A stretch of DNA of 64,000 bases. It comes from an uncultured Collinsella sp. (GTDB taxonomy: Bacteria; Actinomycetota; Coriobacteriia; Coriobacteriales; Coriobacteriaceae). Each line of letters starts with the position of its first letter. The stretch's first letter is position 1. Of the stretch, positions 1 through 10,635 are shown one piece after another. The notes under the pieces were generated by a model. It was not told where the DNA came from and did no database searches. It was given only the letters and a program-made list of their open reading frames with translations. The stretch covers positions 24,777 to 88,776 of the forward strand of contig CALKKS010000010.1 in NCBI GenBank assembly GCA_937995345.1. Reading direction: 5' to 3'. The position numbers were made by a program, and so were the translations under genes.

Positions 1-3000
1 TCGCGCATGGCGATGCGCATGCCGCTGCCCAGGTCCTGGAACTCGGACAGTGCGGTCAGACGCGCCGTAGCCTCCTCGGTAAGAGGCAGCTCGCCTGGGA
101 ACATAAAGTACGCGTAAGCCTGCGTGGCCGAGCGGCCCACACGGCCCTTGAGCTGGTAGAGCTGCGCCAGGCCCAGGCGCTGCGAATCCTCGATGATGAG
201 CGTGTTGGCCGTTGCGTTGTCGATACCGCTCTCCACGATGGTCGTGGCGATAAGCACGTCGATCTTTTTGGTCGCGAACTCGATCATCACGTCCTCGACC
301 TCGCGCGGGCTCATCTTGCCGTGTGCCACACCCACGCGCGCCTCGGGCGCGGCCTCGTGCACGCGTGCCACAGCGTCGTCGATGGTCTTGACGCGGTTGG
401 ACACGTAATACACCTGACCGCCGCGGCCCACCTCAAGGCGAATCGCCGCGCTCACCACGTCGGGGTCGTACTCCCCCACGTGCACGATCACGGGACGGCG
501 CCCGGTCGGCGGCGTGGTGATCAGGCTCATGTCGCGCACACCGCTCGTGGCCATCTGCATGGTTCGCGGAATGGGCGTTGCCGAAAGCGTGAGCACGTCG
601 ATCTGCTCGCGCAAGTTTTTGAGCTGCTCCTTGTGCTGCACACCAAAGCGCTGTTCCTCGTCGATGATCACCAGGCCCAGGTTCTTGGGGTTCACATCGG
701 CAGAAAGCAAGCGGTGCGTGCCGATCAGCACATCGATCGTGCCCTCGGAAAACGCCTTAAGCGCGCGCTTTTGCTGCGCCGGCGTGCGAAAGCGGCTGAG
801 CACCTCGACCTCCAGACCAAACGGGGCAAAGCGCTCAAAGAATGTCTCGTAGTGCTGCTGGGCCAGAATGGTCGTGGGGCAGAGCACCATGACCTGGCGG
901 CCGGAGTCCACGCACTTAAACGCCGCGCGCAGGGCGACCTCGGTCTTGCCAAAGCCCACGTCGCCGCAAAGCAGACGGTCCATGGGCTTGGGCGCCTCCA
1001 TGTCGGCCTTAATGTCGGCGATGGCCTCCAGCTGGTCGCGCGTCTCGTCGTAGGGGAAGCTCTGCTCCATCTCGATCTGCTCGGGCGTATCGGGCGGGCA
1101 GGCGATGCCGGTGATCGACGAACGGCGCGTATACAGGTCGACCAGGTCAAACGCCAGCTTTTTGGCATTCTTGCGCGCCTTGTTGGTGGCACGCGTCCAG
1201 TCGGCGGTGTTGAGCCTGGTCAGGCGCGGCTTGTCGCCGTCGGGACCAACGTAGCGCGTAATGCGGTCGACCTGCTCGAGCGGCACGTAGAGCTTGTCGC
1301 CGTCGGCGTATTCCAGCAAAAAGTAGTCGCGCTCCTTGCCGCCCACTTCCTGGCGCGCGATCTCGCTAAAGAGCGCGATGCCGTGGGTAGCGTGCACCAC
1401 GTAGTCTCCCGGCTTAAACGGGAAGGTGATCTGCGTAATGTCAACCTTGCGGCGGCTGCGCGCACGGTTGGCATCCATGCGAGCGTTGAGGTCGGCGATC
1501 GAGAACACAGCCAAATTGGCGTCGGGCACCACCACGCCCTGCGGCAGGGCAGCGTCCACAAAGGTCACGCGCCCGCACGAGATGGTGGGCACGGCGGCAC
1601 CGGCGGCAGCCTGGGCCGCACCCGCCTCGAGCGAGCGGGCGTTGAGCGCATCGGCCTTGCGCTCACGAATGGAAGCATGGGCCTCCTGGCGTGCGGCACG
1701 GTCGGCGGAATCCGCCGCCGCCACGCGTACGCGCTCGCCGATCGCACCGGCATTTTCGGGTGCCGCGGTCAGCGATTCCTCAAAGGTAATGCCCTCGTCG
1801 CCAAAGGTGAGCTCCATCGACTCGCGCGCGCCGCGGTCGGGGATGGCAAACACGCAGGCATAGCGCTTGCCCACGACCTCCTGGATGCGCGTCATAAAAC
1901 GGTTGTCCGAGCCTGCGATGGCAGGCTGCTCAATCTTGAGCTCGGCCGTCACCGCACCGCCGGCACGGATGAGGCTCACATAGTTCAGGCGTTGCTGGGA
2001 ACCAAAGTCGAGCTGCTGGGCACGCACGTACAGGCCGTCCAAGCGGTCGACCCCCGCCTCGCCGGCACGCGCCTCGATATCCTCGTAGGCGCGCAGGCAA
2101 TCGTCGAACAGCGAGCGCGGCTCGGACAGCACCACGAGCGCCTTGCCGCTCACGTGCGACAACGGGCTCACGGTCTGGCAGTACATCACCGGCAAAAAGC
2201 GGTCGAGCTCGGGCGTGACGATGCGTGCATCCACCATCTCGAGCAGCGCCGCCAGCTTACTGTCGTCCTGGCTGGCGCGGTAGAGCGCCACGTGCATGTT
2301 GTGAACGGCCTCGTCGGTGAGCGCCAGCTCGCGACAGGGGAAGATTTCGATGCTGTCCTCGTTACCGATGGTCTGGCCCGTGGAGCTCACCATGCGACGG
2401 ATGCGGTCGATCTCGTCGCCGAAAAACTCAATGCGCACGGGCGCCTTTTCCTGTGCGGGGAACACCTCGACGGTGTCACCGTGCACGCGGAACAGGCCGG
2501 GCGCGTCGGCGGCGCCGGCATTGGTGTAGCCCATGCCCACCAAGCGCTGCGGCACCTCGTCAAAGGGAATCTCCTCGCCCACCGCAAAGGTCGTCGACTC
2601 CCAGTAGCGGCTCTCGACTGGCGGCACACAGCGCAGCAGCGCGCGGGCCGAGGCGACCATGATGCAGTTGTCCCCGCGCACGATGCGCCCGAGCGCCTCG
2701 CAGCGCTGCGCCACCACGGCGTCGTCGGGCGCCTGCTCGCGCCACGGATAGTCCTTGCGCTCGGGAAAGCGGCACACGTGCGCCAGGCCCACGTAGGCGG
2801 CAAGGCTACGAGCGGCGCGATCGGCCGCATCCTCGCCACTCACAACGTAGACCGTCGGGCGCGGACGGCGCGCAAACTGGGCGGCCGCCATAAGCGTGCG
2901 GCCCGACTGCGACACAGCCAGCGTCACGTCCTCGCCGGCATCGAGTCCGGCCTCGACGGTCTGCAAGGCCTCGGCAGTGTAGAGCTGCGCGGCTATACGG

Positions 3001-3011
3001 TGAATGAGCAT
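1..3011 (-). CDS. mfd: Transcription-repair coupling factor Mfd (C-terminus beyond window)
   Basis: Mfd removes RNA polymerase stalled at DNA lesions and recruits UvrA. About 1003 codons are present, so roughly the last 150 residues lie outside the window. Visible in order are the UvrB-homology N-terminus, the RNA-polymerase interaction region (VVHATHGIALF), then a superfamily 2 translocase with Walker A GDVGFGKT, the DEEQRFG box and the SATPIPRTMQM motif. The open end falls in GSGMRIAMRD, the start of the TRG-type motif. The start is ATG with GGAGG seven bases upstream. There is no sign of frame damage. The identification is secure; only the C-terminal UvrA-binding/autoinhibitory domain cannot be judged. 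Confidence 0.96.
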   Translation of the reverse strand, partial: MLIHRIAAQLYTAEALQTVEAGLDAGEDVTLAVSQSGRTLMAAAQFARRPRPTVYVVSGEDAADRAARSLAAYVGLAHVCRFPERKDYPWREQAPDDAVVAQRCEALGRIVRGDNCIMVASARALLRCVPPVESRYWESTTFAVGEEIPFDEVPQRLVGMGYTNAGAADAPGLFRVHGDTVEVFPAQEKAPVRIEFFGDEIDRIRRMVSSTGQTIGNEDSIEIFPCRELALTDEAVHNMHVALYRASQDDSKLAALLEMVDARIVTPELDRFLPVMYCQTVSPLSHVSGKALVVLSEPRSLFDDCLRAYEDIEARAGEAGVDRLDGLYVRAQQLDFGSQQRLNYVSLIRAGGAVTAELKIEQPAIAGSDNRFMTRIQEVVGKRYACVFAIPDRGARESMELTFGDEGITFEESLTAAPENAGAIGERVRVAAADSADRAARQEAHASIRERKADALNARSLEAGAAQAAAGAAVPTISCGRVTFVDAALPQGVVVPDANLAVFSIADLNARMDANRARSRRKVDITQITFPFKPGDYVVHATHGIALFSEIARQEVGGKERDYFLLEYADGDKLYVPLEQVDRITRYVGPDGDKPRLTRLNTADWTRATNKARKNAKKLAFDLVDLYTRRSSITGIACPPDTPEQIEMEQSFPYDETRDQLEAIADIKADMEAPKPMDRLLCGDVGFGKTEVALRAAFKCVDSGRQVMVLCPTTILAQQHYETFFERFAPFGLEVEVLSRFRTPAQQKRALKAFSEGTIDVLIGTHRLLSADVNPKNLGLVIIDEEQRFGVQHKEQLKNLREQIDVLTLSATPIPRTMQMATSGVRDMSLITTPPTGRRPVIVHVGEYDPDVVSAAIRLEVGRGGQVYYVSNRVKTIDDAVARVHEAAPEARVGVAHGKMSPREVEDVMIEFATKKIDVLIATTIVESGIDNATANTLIIEDSQRLGLAQLYQLKGRVGRSATQAYAYFMFPGELPLTEEATARLTALSEFQDLGSGMRIAMR

Positions 3012-3036
3012 GCTGTTCCTCCGGCATCGCAACGCC

Positions 3037-3064
3037 AAAAGCCCGCCGGGGCAAGCTCGGCGGG
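3037..3064 (-). other. Hairpin in the mfd leader
   Basis: A 7-bp GC-only stem (CCCGCCG / CGGCGGG, 9-nt loop) is followed on the minus strand by CTTTT and ends 26 nt before the mfd start. It looks like a weak intrinsic terminator or attenuator. A short upstream reading frame (start near 3092) runs through it, so it could also be a coincidence of coding sequence. Confidence 0.35.
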
Positions 3065-3141
3065 TATACGGCGGATTTCGATTGCTGCCATGGTAGCGCA
3101 TGGAGTGGGGTCCAACCCAAGGACGCAGACAGCGCCGCAAG

Positions 3142-3172
3142 AAAAACGCCAGACGGGGCGAGCCGCCTGGCG
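3142..3172 (-). terminator. Intrinsic terminator after the zinc-ribbon gene
   Basis: On the minus strand CGCCAG pairs with CTGGCG around a GC-rich centre and is followed directly by TTTTT. It lies 27 nt past the stop of the zinc-ribbon membrane protein and before mfd. Confidence 0.75.
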
Positions 3173-3198
3173 CAATCGGAGTGAGTTATATGCCGAGT

Positions 3199-4266
3199 CT
3201 AGTCATAATTGATGCTCTGCAGGACAAACGAAGGAGCGCCGTCGCCCGCAGTCACCTTCACCACGGCGGTTCCGGACATCATGGGCGTAGAGTCCGCCCC
3301 AATCGTCGCCTTCAGCTGATCGGCAGGCAGTCCATAAACGCTCTCGGGAACATCGGAAATCAGCGGAGAAGAGATGCCGTTATAGCTCTGCGCGGCATAG
3401 GCCTCAAACGTAAGGCAATACATGTTGTCGCCCAGGTCTTCTGCCTCCGAAACGATTGCCGGAATAGGCGAGCCAGCAAAGCCATGCATCGCATTAAAGT
3501 ACAGATAACCATCCTGAACCGTAGCTCTCGTGACAAGATTGTCAGGCAGTCCATCATCGGCATCGATATGCATCTCGTCGTCAGACAGCGTTATGCCAAA
3601 CAGCCGGTTCATCTCGCGCCTCATGGAATCAACAGGTATTTTTTCGGTGTAGGACTTGCCGTTCACGTCCCCGCCCTTTTCCACGCGGTTCGTAGTGTTT
3701 TCGAGCAGGTGATTAAAGACGAAAATCGTCATGCCACGCTTTTCCTCTGCAGACAAGCCGTCCGTCGCGTCAAACAAAGAAAGTCCGCCTCCGCTATTGC
3801 GCGCAAACTGCTCCTCCGTAAAGTTCGACAGGAACAGGTTTGCAGCAGCATAGGTTGCCTGGTCGTTGAGGTCGACCTTTACGCTACTGCCGGTCTCCTC
3901 GGGCTCTTCTGCCTCATCCTCGTCGTCGGCAGGCTTCTCCTTGGCGCTTCCCTTGTCCTTATGCTCGGCCGAACCCTCGTCGGACCCCAGCACCGTAATC
4001 TGCGACGAGTTGCCCTGTCCAAGTGGACCCAACACGCCGGTCAGCGCCAGCGCGGCACCGCCGGCCACCAGCACGCCCGCCACGCACACGCCGATAATCA
4101 CCGCGCGCTTATGCGATTTTTTCTGCACGGGAGGCATCCCTGCCGCCGGCATCGACGCAGGCTCGACAGGCGCGGCCGCCGGAGAAGCAGCGCCCATGCG
4201 CGCCCCGCAGTTCGTGCAAAATTCAGTTCCATCGGGCATCTCGGAGCCACACTTGGTGCAAAACAT
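3199..4266 (-). CDS. Zinc-ribbon membrane protein of unknown function
   Basis: 355 residues. The N-terminus is a zinc ribbon of the double CxxC type (MFCTKCGSEMP...FCTNCGARM), followed by an Ala/Pro linker. One membrane segment (about residues 48-70, preceded by KKSHKR) follows, then an acidic Lys/Glu/Asp stretch and a roughly 220-residue presumably extracytoplasmic domain I do not recognise. Bacterial zinc-ribbon-TM proteins of this plan are common in Firmicutes and Actinobacteria and mostly uncharacterised. The chosen ATG follows GAGGGG at about 8 nt; an upstream in-frame ATG would add ten residues without a good ribosome-binding site. It is a single gene closed by a terminator. The TGTTGCGCAACA palindrome lies 67 bp upstream. 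Confidence 0.8.
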   Translation of the reverse strand: MFCTKCGSEMPDGTEFCTNCGARMGAASPAAAPVEPASMPAAGMPPVQKKSHKRAVIIGVCVAGVLVAGGAALALTGVLGPLGQGNSSQITVLGSDEGSAEHKDKGSAKEKPADDEDEAEEPEETGSSVKVDLNDQATYAAANLFLSNFTEEQFARNSGGGLSLFDATDGLSAEEKRGMTIFVFNHLLENTTNRVEKGGDVNGKSYTEKIPVDSMRREMNRLFGITLSDDEMHIDADDGLPDNLVTRATVQDGYLYFNAMHGFAGSPIPAIVSEAEDLGDNMYCLTFEAYAAQSYNGISSPLISDVPESVYGLPADQLKATIGADSTPMMSGTAVVKVTAGDGAPSFVLQSINYD

Positions 4267-4332
4267 ATTCGGGCATCCCCTCACAACAAACGGCATCTGT
4301 CGCCATCATATTGAGCCCTCAAAACGCAAATG

Positions 4333-4344
4333 TGTTGCGCAACA
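4333..4344. promoter_or_regulatory. Palindrome TGTTGCGCAACA, candidate operator
   Basis: A perfect 12-bp palindrome 67 bp before the start of the zinc-ribbon membrane protein. The same sequence or its 10-bp core occurs at 14410 and 40631, each time upstream of a minus-strand operon. The binding protein is unknown. Confidence 0.4.
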
Positions 4345-4384
4345 TTGGCCACAGCCTTCGGACGCCGGCAAAACGTGCCGGGCC

Positions 4385-4468
4385 CTACCCCGTCACGCGC
4401 ACGCTGGGACAAAGGTCGGCCAGCGGGCATTCGTCGCATTTAGGCTTGCGGGCGTCACGCAAACTGCA
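4385..4468 (-). pseudogene. Remnant of the 3' end of nth
   Basis: 28 codons read in one frame as C-SL-RDARKPKCDECPLADLCPSVRVTG-stop. Most of this is identical to the iron-sulfur C-terminus of the intact endonuclease III gene at 6011-6673. In-frame stops lie just upstream of it. The remnant has the same orientation as nth, and a 38-bp core (4419-4456) is identical in DNA. It marks the far side of a segment that contains only the ATPase gene, as if that segment had entered at the 3' end of nth and regenerated it. Confidence 0.8.
4419..4456 (+). repeat. Direct repeat copy 1 (nth 3'-end core)
   Basis: 38 bp identical to 6042-6079 in the same orientation, flanking the ATPase gene at a distance of 1623 bp. 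Similarity fades on both sides of the core. Confidence 0.85.
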
Positions 4469-4579
4469 CGGCGGTCATCAGCACCCGGTCCGCTCACCCA
4501 AAACGCGCATGCCCGAACGCCCTCGACACAAAACAGCCTGATCGGACAGCATCAATTATCAGCTTCCACCTGCACTACT

Positions 4580-4609
4580 TTGCAATTATGGCAATTGCTA
4601 CTTTATAGT
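4580..4609 (+). promoter_or_regulatory. Candidate sigma-70 promoter of the ATPase gene
   Basis: TTGCAA (4580-4585) and TATAGT (4604-4609) are separated by 18 bp in an AT-rich block that contrasts with the surrounding GC-rich DNA. The implied leader to the ATPase start is about 155 nt. Confidence 0.45.
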
Positions 4610-4772
4610 TGTGGTAACTTCTAGTTAGTAATTATGGTTTTTTGCCTTAACAATGTGGCAAATCCCAAAGACCTGCCACGAAACCCGGCGGATACCGACA
4701 AGCTCGGCACGAGACTTTCGAACCAAAAGCATGCCTGCGAGCATGCGATGCAAGACACGAAGGGCGTTAAAA

Positions 4773-5930
4773 ATGATTGAGCGAACCATGGCCCAAAAGC
4801 TACGCGGCATGTCAGAATGGTTTCCCGTCGTCTCGCTTACAGGGCCACGCCAAAGCGGCAAGTCAACTCTCATCAAGGCCGTCTTTCCTGAATATGAATA
4901 TCTCAACCTCGAGAACCCGGAAGTCCGTCGCGCCGCACTCGATGACCCCGTCGGCTTTATCAGCAGGCGCCCTGATCACCTGATCATCGACGAGGCCCAA
5001 TATGCACCGGAGCTGTTCAGCATGATTCAGGTCGCTTCCGACGAGCGCGGAAGGACCGGCCAGTATGTATTGTCCGGCTCGCAAAACTTTTTGCTTATGC
5101 ACAACATCCAGCAATCGCTTGCTGGGCGCGTCGGCATGCTCAAACTCCTACCTCTCTCCTACCAGGAGCTCAGCGATACGCAAATCTCGCTTGACACCTA
5201 CCTGATTCGCGGGGGATACCCGCGCATATATGACACGGGCATCCCCACCGATATGTTCTACCAAAATTACCTTATGACCTATGTGGAGCGCGACGCGGGC
5301 GGCCTTCTCGACGTGCGTAACCTGAGCTCCTTTAGAAAAATGATCGGGCTGTGCGCGGCCTGCGTGGGAGGGCTGCTCAACCTATCAAGGCTCGCCGCCG
5401 ATGTGGGAGTCGCCACGGCGACAATCAGCTCGTGGCTTTCGATCCTGCAATCAAGCTATTTGGTGTTCCTGCTTCAGCCATATGCTGGAAACATGCGCAA
5501 GCGGCTTACCAAAGCGCCAAAACTGTACTTCTACGACACGGGACTACTTTGTCATCTGCTTGGCATTCACGACGAACACAGTCTCATGAACCACCCCCTA
5601 TGCGGGGAAATATTCGAAAACCTCGTTGTCTCGGAACGCCAGAAGGCATATCTCAACAGAGGCATCGAGCCCACGCTTGTGTTTTATCGCGACGACAGCA
5701 AACGAGAGATCGACCTTATCGATCTAACAGAGCAGGCTCGCCCGCAGGCGTTCGAAATCAAATCGGGCGCTACCTATCGAGACACATTCGCTCGACACCT
5801 ACGCTCTGTTGGTTCCGAACTTGGCATTCCCGCAAAGGACCGAGCCGTCGTATATCACGGCTCCGAGCGCTACGATACCGAGGGCGCATCGGTTGTGCCG
5901 GTAGAAGAGTTCTTGCTTCGGGAGTCGTAG
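4773..5930 (+). CDS. AAA ATPase of the DUF4143 type
   Basis: 385 residues. An N-terminal P-loop domain has Walker A GPRQSGKST near residue 24 and Walker B HLIIDEAQ near residue 71, followed by the sensor-like VLSGSQNF. The C-terminal half has the DUF4143 pattern: LSYQEL, IRGGYPRIYD, a winged-helix-like stretch, and a PD-(D/E)XK-like core ending in FEIKSGATY. Such proteins are widespread orphan ATPases of unknown function, often strain-variable. The start was set at MIERTM, where the conserved family start lies and where AAGGG precedes the ATG; the 40 codons upstream do not resemble the family. The gene stands alone on the plus strand between two copies of the nth 3' end, which suggests it arrived as a unit. 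Confidence 0.88.
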   Translation: MIERTMAQKLRGMSEWFPVVSLTGPRQSGKSTLIKAVFPEYEYLNLENPEVRRAALDDPVGFISRRPDHLIIDEAQYAPELFSMIQVASDERGRTGQYVLSGSQNFLLMHNIQQSLAGRVGMLKLLPLSYQELSDTQISLDTYLIRGGYPRIYDTGIPTDMFYQNYLMTYVERDAGGLLDVRNLSSFRKMIGLCAACVGGLLNLSRLAADVGVATATISSWLSILQSSYLVFLLQPYAGNMRKRLTKAPKLYFYDTGLLCHLLGIHDEHSLMNHPLCGEIFENLVVSERQKAYLNRGIEPTLVFYRDDSKREIDLIDLTEQARPQAFEIKSGATYRDTFARHLRSVGSELGIPAKDRAVVYHGSERYDTEGASVVPVEEFLLRES

Positions 5931-6010
5931 CGAGCGCCGTGGTCACCGACCGCGTCTCGATTTGTGCTACCCGGAGACACACAAGAGCGGCAGTACCCTG
6001 CCCTTGCAAC

Positions 6011-6673
6011 CTAGCCCACCCGTACGCTGGGGCATAAATCCGCCAGCGGGCATTCGTCGCATTTAGGCTTGCGGGCGTCGCAGATCTCGCGACCAAAGGA
6101 GATCCACTGGTGGTTGACCGGCTCCCAATATTCGTGCGGCAAAATCTTGAGCAGGTCCTGCTCGGTCTTGAGCGGCTCCTTGGCGTGCGTCTTGGGACTC
6201 AACATCAAGCGGTGCGCGATGCGGTTGACGTGCGTGTCCACCGCGATGCCCTCCACGATGCCAAACCCCACGTTGAGCACGATGTTCGCGGTCTTGCGCC
6301 CTACGCCCGGCAGCTTGACGAGCTCCTTCATGTCCGCCGGCACCTCGCCGCCGTAGTCGGCGACGATCATCTGCGCCGCCTCCACAGCGTGCTTGGCCTT
6401 GCTCTTATAGAAGCCGAGTGACTTGATCGTGTCTGCCACATCGGCCACGCTCGCCCCGGCCATGGCCTCGGGCGTGGGCCACCGGGCAAACAGCTGCGGC
6501 GTCACTTTGTTGACCTGTGCATCGGTCGTTTGCGCCGAGAGCAGCACGGCAATCAGCAAGCGGAAAGGATCCTCGTGATCCAAAAAGCACTCGACCGGGC
6601 CATAGCGACGGTTGAGGCGCTCACACACCTCGATGGCGCGCTCGCGCTTGGCGGCATTGGTCTCGCGTGGCAT
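6011..6673 (-). CDS. nth: Endonuclease III
   Basis: 220 residues, the usual length for this DNA glycosylase/AP lyase, which removes oxidised pyrimidines. The helix-hairpin-helix LPGVGRKTANIV carries the catalytic Lys; VDTHVNRIAHRL carries the catalytic Asp. The C-terminal 4Fe-4S motif is C-x6-C-x2-C-x5-C (CDARKPKCDECPLADLC). The start is the ATG of MPRETNAAK, preceded by GAGGAG at 6 nt; a longer upstream frame lacks support. The 3' end is partly duplicated at 4385-4468. It is separated from the next upstream gene (the ABC exporter) by only 63 bp. Confidence 0.95.
   Translation of the reverse strand: MPRETNAAKRERAIEVCERLNRRYGPVECFLDHEDPFRLLIAVLLSAQTTDAQVNKVTPQLFARWPTPEAMAGASVADVADTIKSLGFYKSKAKHAVEAAQMIVADYGGEVPADMKELVKLPGVGRKTANIVLNVGFGIVEGIAVDTHVNRIAHRLMLSPKTHAKEPLKTEQDLLKILPHEYWEPVNHQWISFGREICDARKPKCDECPLADLCPSVRVG
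6042..6079 (+). repeat. Direct repeat copy 2 (inside nth)
   Basis: 38 bp identical to 4419-4456, lying within the iron-sulfur coding end of nth. Confidence 0.85.
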
Positions 6674-6736
6674 AACGACTCCTCGGCTCGGCAGAAACAT
6701 AACTTCTCGGAAACGATTGTCCCACGTACGGGGACC

Positions 6737-8539
<1,803 letters not shown>

Positions 8540-8585
8540 GGGCTTCCTTTCGCGTCTGATAGGGCGAGAGGCCATTGTTGCACAT

Positions 8586-8599
8586 TGAAGCGCGCTTCA
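8586..8599. promoter_or_regulatory. Palindrome TGAAGCGCGCTTCA upstream of the ABC exporter
   Basis: A perfect 14-bp palindrome 47 bp before the exporter start and 66 bp past the rmuC stop. It could be an operator for the exporter; the position also allows a role as a weak hairpin after rmuC, but no T-run follows. Confidence 0.35.
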
Positions 8600-8664
8600 G
8601 TCAAGCGCGATGCGAAAAGCGCCCGCGCCCCGCGTCCGCGCTGGCGCTCCGCCGTCCATTTCGG

Positions 8665-10020
8665 CTAGTCCTCGTCCTCTTGGTCTGCGGGCAGGCCTGC
8701 GGACGTAAGCCCCAAGATCGCGTCGGCCTGGTCGGTATCCTCCAGCGCGTCGATGTCCTTGAGCTTGCGTTCCATAACGTTAGTGCGCGTGGTGATGATG
8801 CCCTCGACCGTTTTGCCCGCGGTCTCGATCTGCTGCTGGGCACGGCGCAGCGCCGCCTGATAGCGCGGCAGCTCGGCCTTGACGGCGGAGAGCACGCGCA
8901 GCACGTCGTCGGTGCGCTTTTGCAGCTTAAACGTCTGGTAGCTCATCTGCAGGCTGTTGAGAATGGCGGCCATGGTGCTGGGGCCGGCAACGTTGACGTG
9001 ATAGTCGCGGCCCAGGGTCTCGATAAGCCCGGGGCGGCTGACGACCTCGGCGTACAGGCCCTCAAACGGCACGAACATAATGCCAAAGTTGGTGGTCGCC
9101 GGCACGCTCAGATACTTCTCGCAGATATCCTTGGCCTCGCGCTTGACCATCGCATCAAGCGTCTTGCGCGCAGCGGCGACGGCCTCCGTGTCGCCCGACT
9201 CCTGGGCGTCGAGTAGATGCTCGTACGCGTCACCCGGGAATTTGGAGTCAATCGGCAGCAGCACGGGATCGCCCTCGTCTACCGGCAGCTTGACGGCAAA
9301 CTCAACACGCTCCGAGGCGCCAGGTTTGGTGGCGACGTTTTCCAGATACTGGTCGGGCGTAAGGATGTCCGCCAGGATCGCGCCCAGCTGTACCTCGCCC
9401 AAAATGCCGCGCGCCTTGACGTTGCCCAGCACGCGCTTAAGGTCGCCCACGCCGGTAGCGATAGATTGCATGTCGCCCAGGCCCTTGTACACGGCCTCGA
9501 GCTGGTCGCTCACTTGCCTAAACGATGCGGACAGACGGTCGTTGAGCGTACGGGAGAGCTTCTCGTCCACCGTCGCGCGCATCTGGTCGAGCTGCACGTT
9601 GTTGTCCTTGCGGATGGCGCCCAGCTGGGCATCAACCGTCTCGCGCACCTTGTCCAGGCGGTGCTCGATGCCCTCGCGGTTGGCGCCGAGCTGCTGAGCC
9701 GTCTCACGGCGCAGGTCATCCATACGGTCGCCAGCCTGCGAGAACTCGCGCGCAATGGTCAGGTAGCGTTGCTGCTCCACGGCGGCGTCGGTCGTCTGCT
9801 GCTGCGCGATGGCGTTTGCCGTACGGCGGGTTTCTGCCAACGCCACATTAAGGGCGTCGAGTGCATTGTTGGCCTGTTCAAGTGCCGCCAGCGTCTCCGC
9901 GCCCTTGTCGCCACGTTCCCGCAGCTCGGCACGAAGGCCCTTAAGCTGCAGGGCGCAAACCACAGCAACTCCCACCGCCACCAAGGCAATCACAACAAGC
10001 GCAATATCAATAGCAGACAT
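8665..10020 (-). CDS. rmuC: RmuC family DNA recombination protein
   Basis: 451 residues. The N-terminal membrane anchor (about residues 2-22) is followed by a long predicted coiled coil to about residue 190. The C-terminal RmuC domain contains ARGILGEVQLGAIL, LPIDSKFPGDAYE and the VPFEGLYAEVV region. RmuC proteins limit inversions between repeats and are thought to be nuclease-like; the reaction is not settled. The start MSAIDIALV has GGAG close upstream and starts directly with the anchor helix; an upstream in-frame ATG would add eleven residues. It is likely a single gene. Confidence 0.92.
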   Translation of the reverse strand: MSAIDIALVVIALVAVGVAVVCALQLKGLRAELRERGDKGAETLAALEQANNALDALNVALAETRRTANAIAQQQTTDAAVEQQRYLTIAREFSQAGDRMDDLRRETAQQLGANREGIEHRLDKVRETVDAQLGAIRKDNNVQLDQMRATVDEKLSRTLNDRLSASFRQVSDQLEAVYKGLGDMQSIATGVGDLKRVLGNVKARGILGEVQLGAILADILTPDQYLENVATKPGASERVEFAVKLPVDEGDPVLLPIDSKFPGDAYEHLLDAQESGDTEAVAAARKTLDAMVKREAKDICEKYLSVPATTNFGIMFVPFEGLYAEVVSRPGLIETLGRDYHVNVAGPSTMAAILNSLQMSYQTFKLQKRTDDVLRVLSAVKAELPRYQAALRRAQQQIETAGKTVEGIITTRTNVMERKLKDIDALEDTDQADAILGLTSAGLPADQEDED

Positions 10021-10071
10021 AGACTCCGCCCAACAAACCCAATCGATTATCAATCAAAACCGCGATCAATC

Positions 10072-10635
10072 TTACCCCGCCACACGCACCGGGCGGCCGG
10101 CCCCTTCTTTGGTGCCGCTCCCCTCCGCATATTCCATAATGCGGCGCGCCGTTTCCCTGCTCACCTTCGCGTCATCACCGGCTAAGTATGCGTACACGTT
10201 TCCCTTATTCAGATTCAAATCGCGGCAGAGACCGTAGCGCGTTACGCCCGACTTCCCTAGCGCTCCCAATGTTCTTTTTCGCATCAGGGCGTTGATCCTT
10301 CTGTCCGCCACTGGCTTTTCCTTTACCGCTCTATACGCACGCCAAACGTTGGCATAACGGTTAGGGAGCTCACTTTTGGCGCATAGAGACGCCATGCTAC
10401 CCGCTTGATCGTACAAGGACAAAACGCCTCGGTAATCCTCTTCCATCCACGAGCCCTCGGATAAACCCAGAACGTATTCGGCTTTTCCTTGCGCTAAAGC
10501 GAGCAAAAACAGAGGCTCCGCCACGCGCGGCTCAACCGTTGTTGCCTGCTTTACAAGCTTCCTAAAACTCAGCGACTGCTGTCCGGATAGCTCTCGGCAA
10601 TAGCCTTTCAAAAATCCCTCAAAAGTCAGATTCAA
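10072..10635 (-). CDS. HTH protein, partner of the nucleotidyltransferase (possible antitoxin)
   Basis: 187 residues, no clear named family. The C-terminal third (about residues 128-172) reads as a helix-turn-helix (SGVTRYGLCRDLNLNKGNVY followed by AYLAGDD), suited to DNA binding. The N-terminal part is helical. The start is TTG inside the stop of the upstream gene (TTGA overlap), with AAGGAGG six bases before it, so the two genes are translationally coupled. By analogy with two-gene nucleotidyltransferase toxin-antitoxin systems such as AbiE and MenAT it could be the antitoxin and autorepressor. That role is inference, and the toxin-first order differs from AbiE. Confidence 0.6.
   Translation of the reverse strand: MNLTFEGFLKGYCRELSGQQSLSFRKLVKQATTVEPRVAEPLFLLALAQGKAEYVLGLSEGSWMEEDYRGVLSLYDQAGSMASLCAKSELPNRYANVWRAYRAVKEKPVADRRINALMRKRTLGALGKSGVTRYGLCRDLNLNKGNVYAYLAGDDAKVSRETARRIMEYAEGSGTKEGAGRPVRVAG

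Larger units (their letters stand above)
4267..4772. other. Intergenic region between zinc-ribbon gene and ATPase
   Basis: This 506-bp stretch holds, in order: the presumed promoter side of the minus-strand zinc-ribbon gene, with a TGTTGCGCAACA palindrome at 4333-4344; a remnant of the nth 3' end at 4385-4468; about 80 bp with no recognised feature; and an AT-rich block from about 4547 that carries the plus-strand promoter of the ATPase gene. No intact gene is seen. Confidence 0.6.

Noticed and set aside
2993..3175. A 60-codon leader gene overlapping the mfd start
   Set aside because: No ribosome-binding site, it spans a terminator of the upstream gene, and its product has no recognisable features.
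321..3212. A 963-codon plus-strand open frame opposite mfd
   Set aside because: It is the antisense shadow of the Mfd coding frame; the protein is His/Arg/Leu-rich with no family features, while the minus strand encodes complete Mfd motifs.
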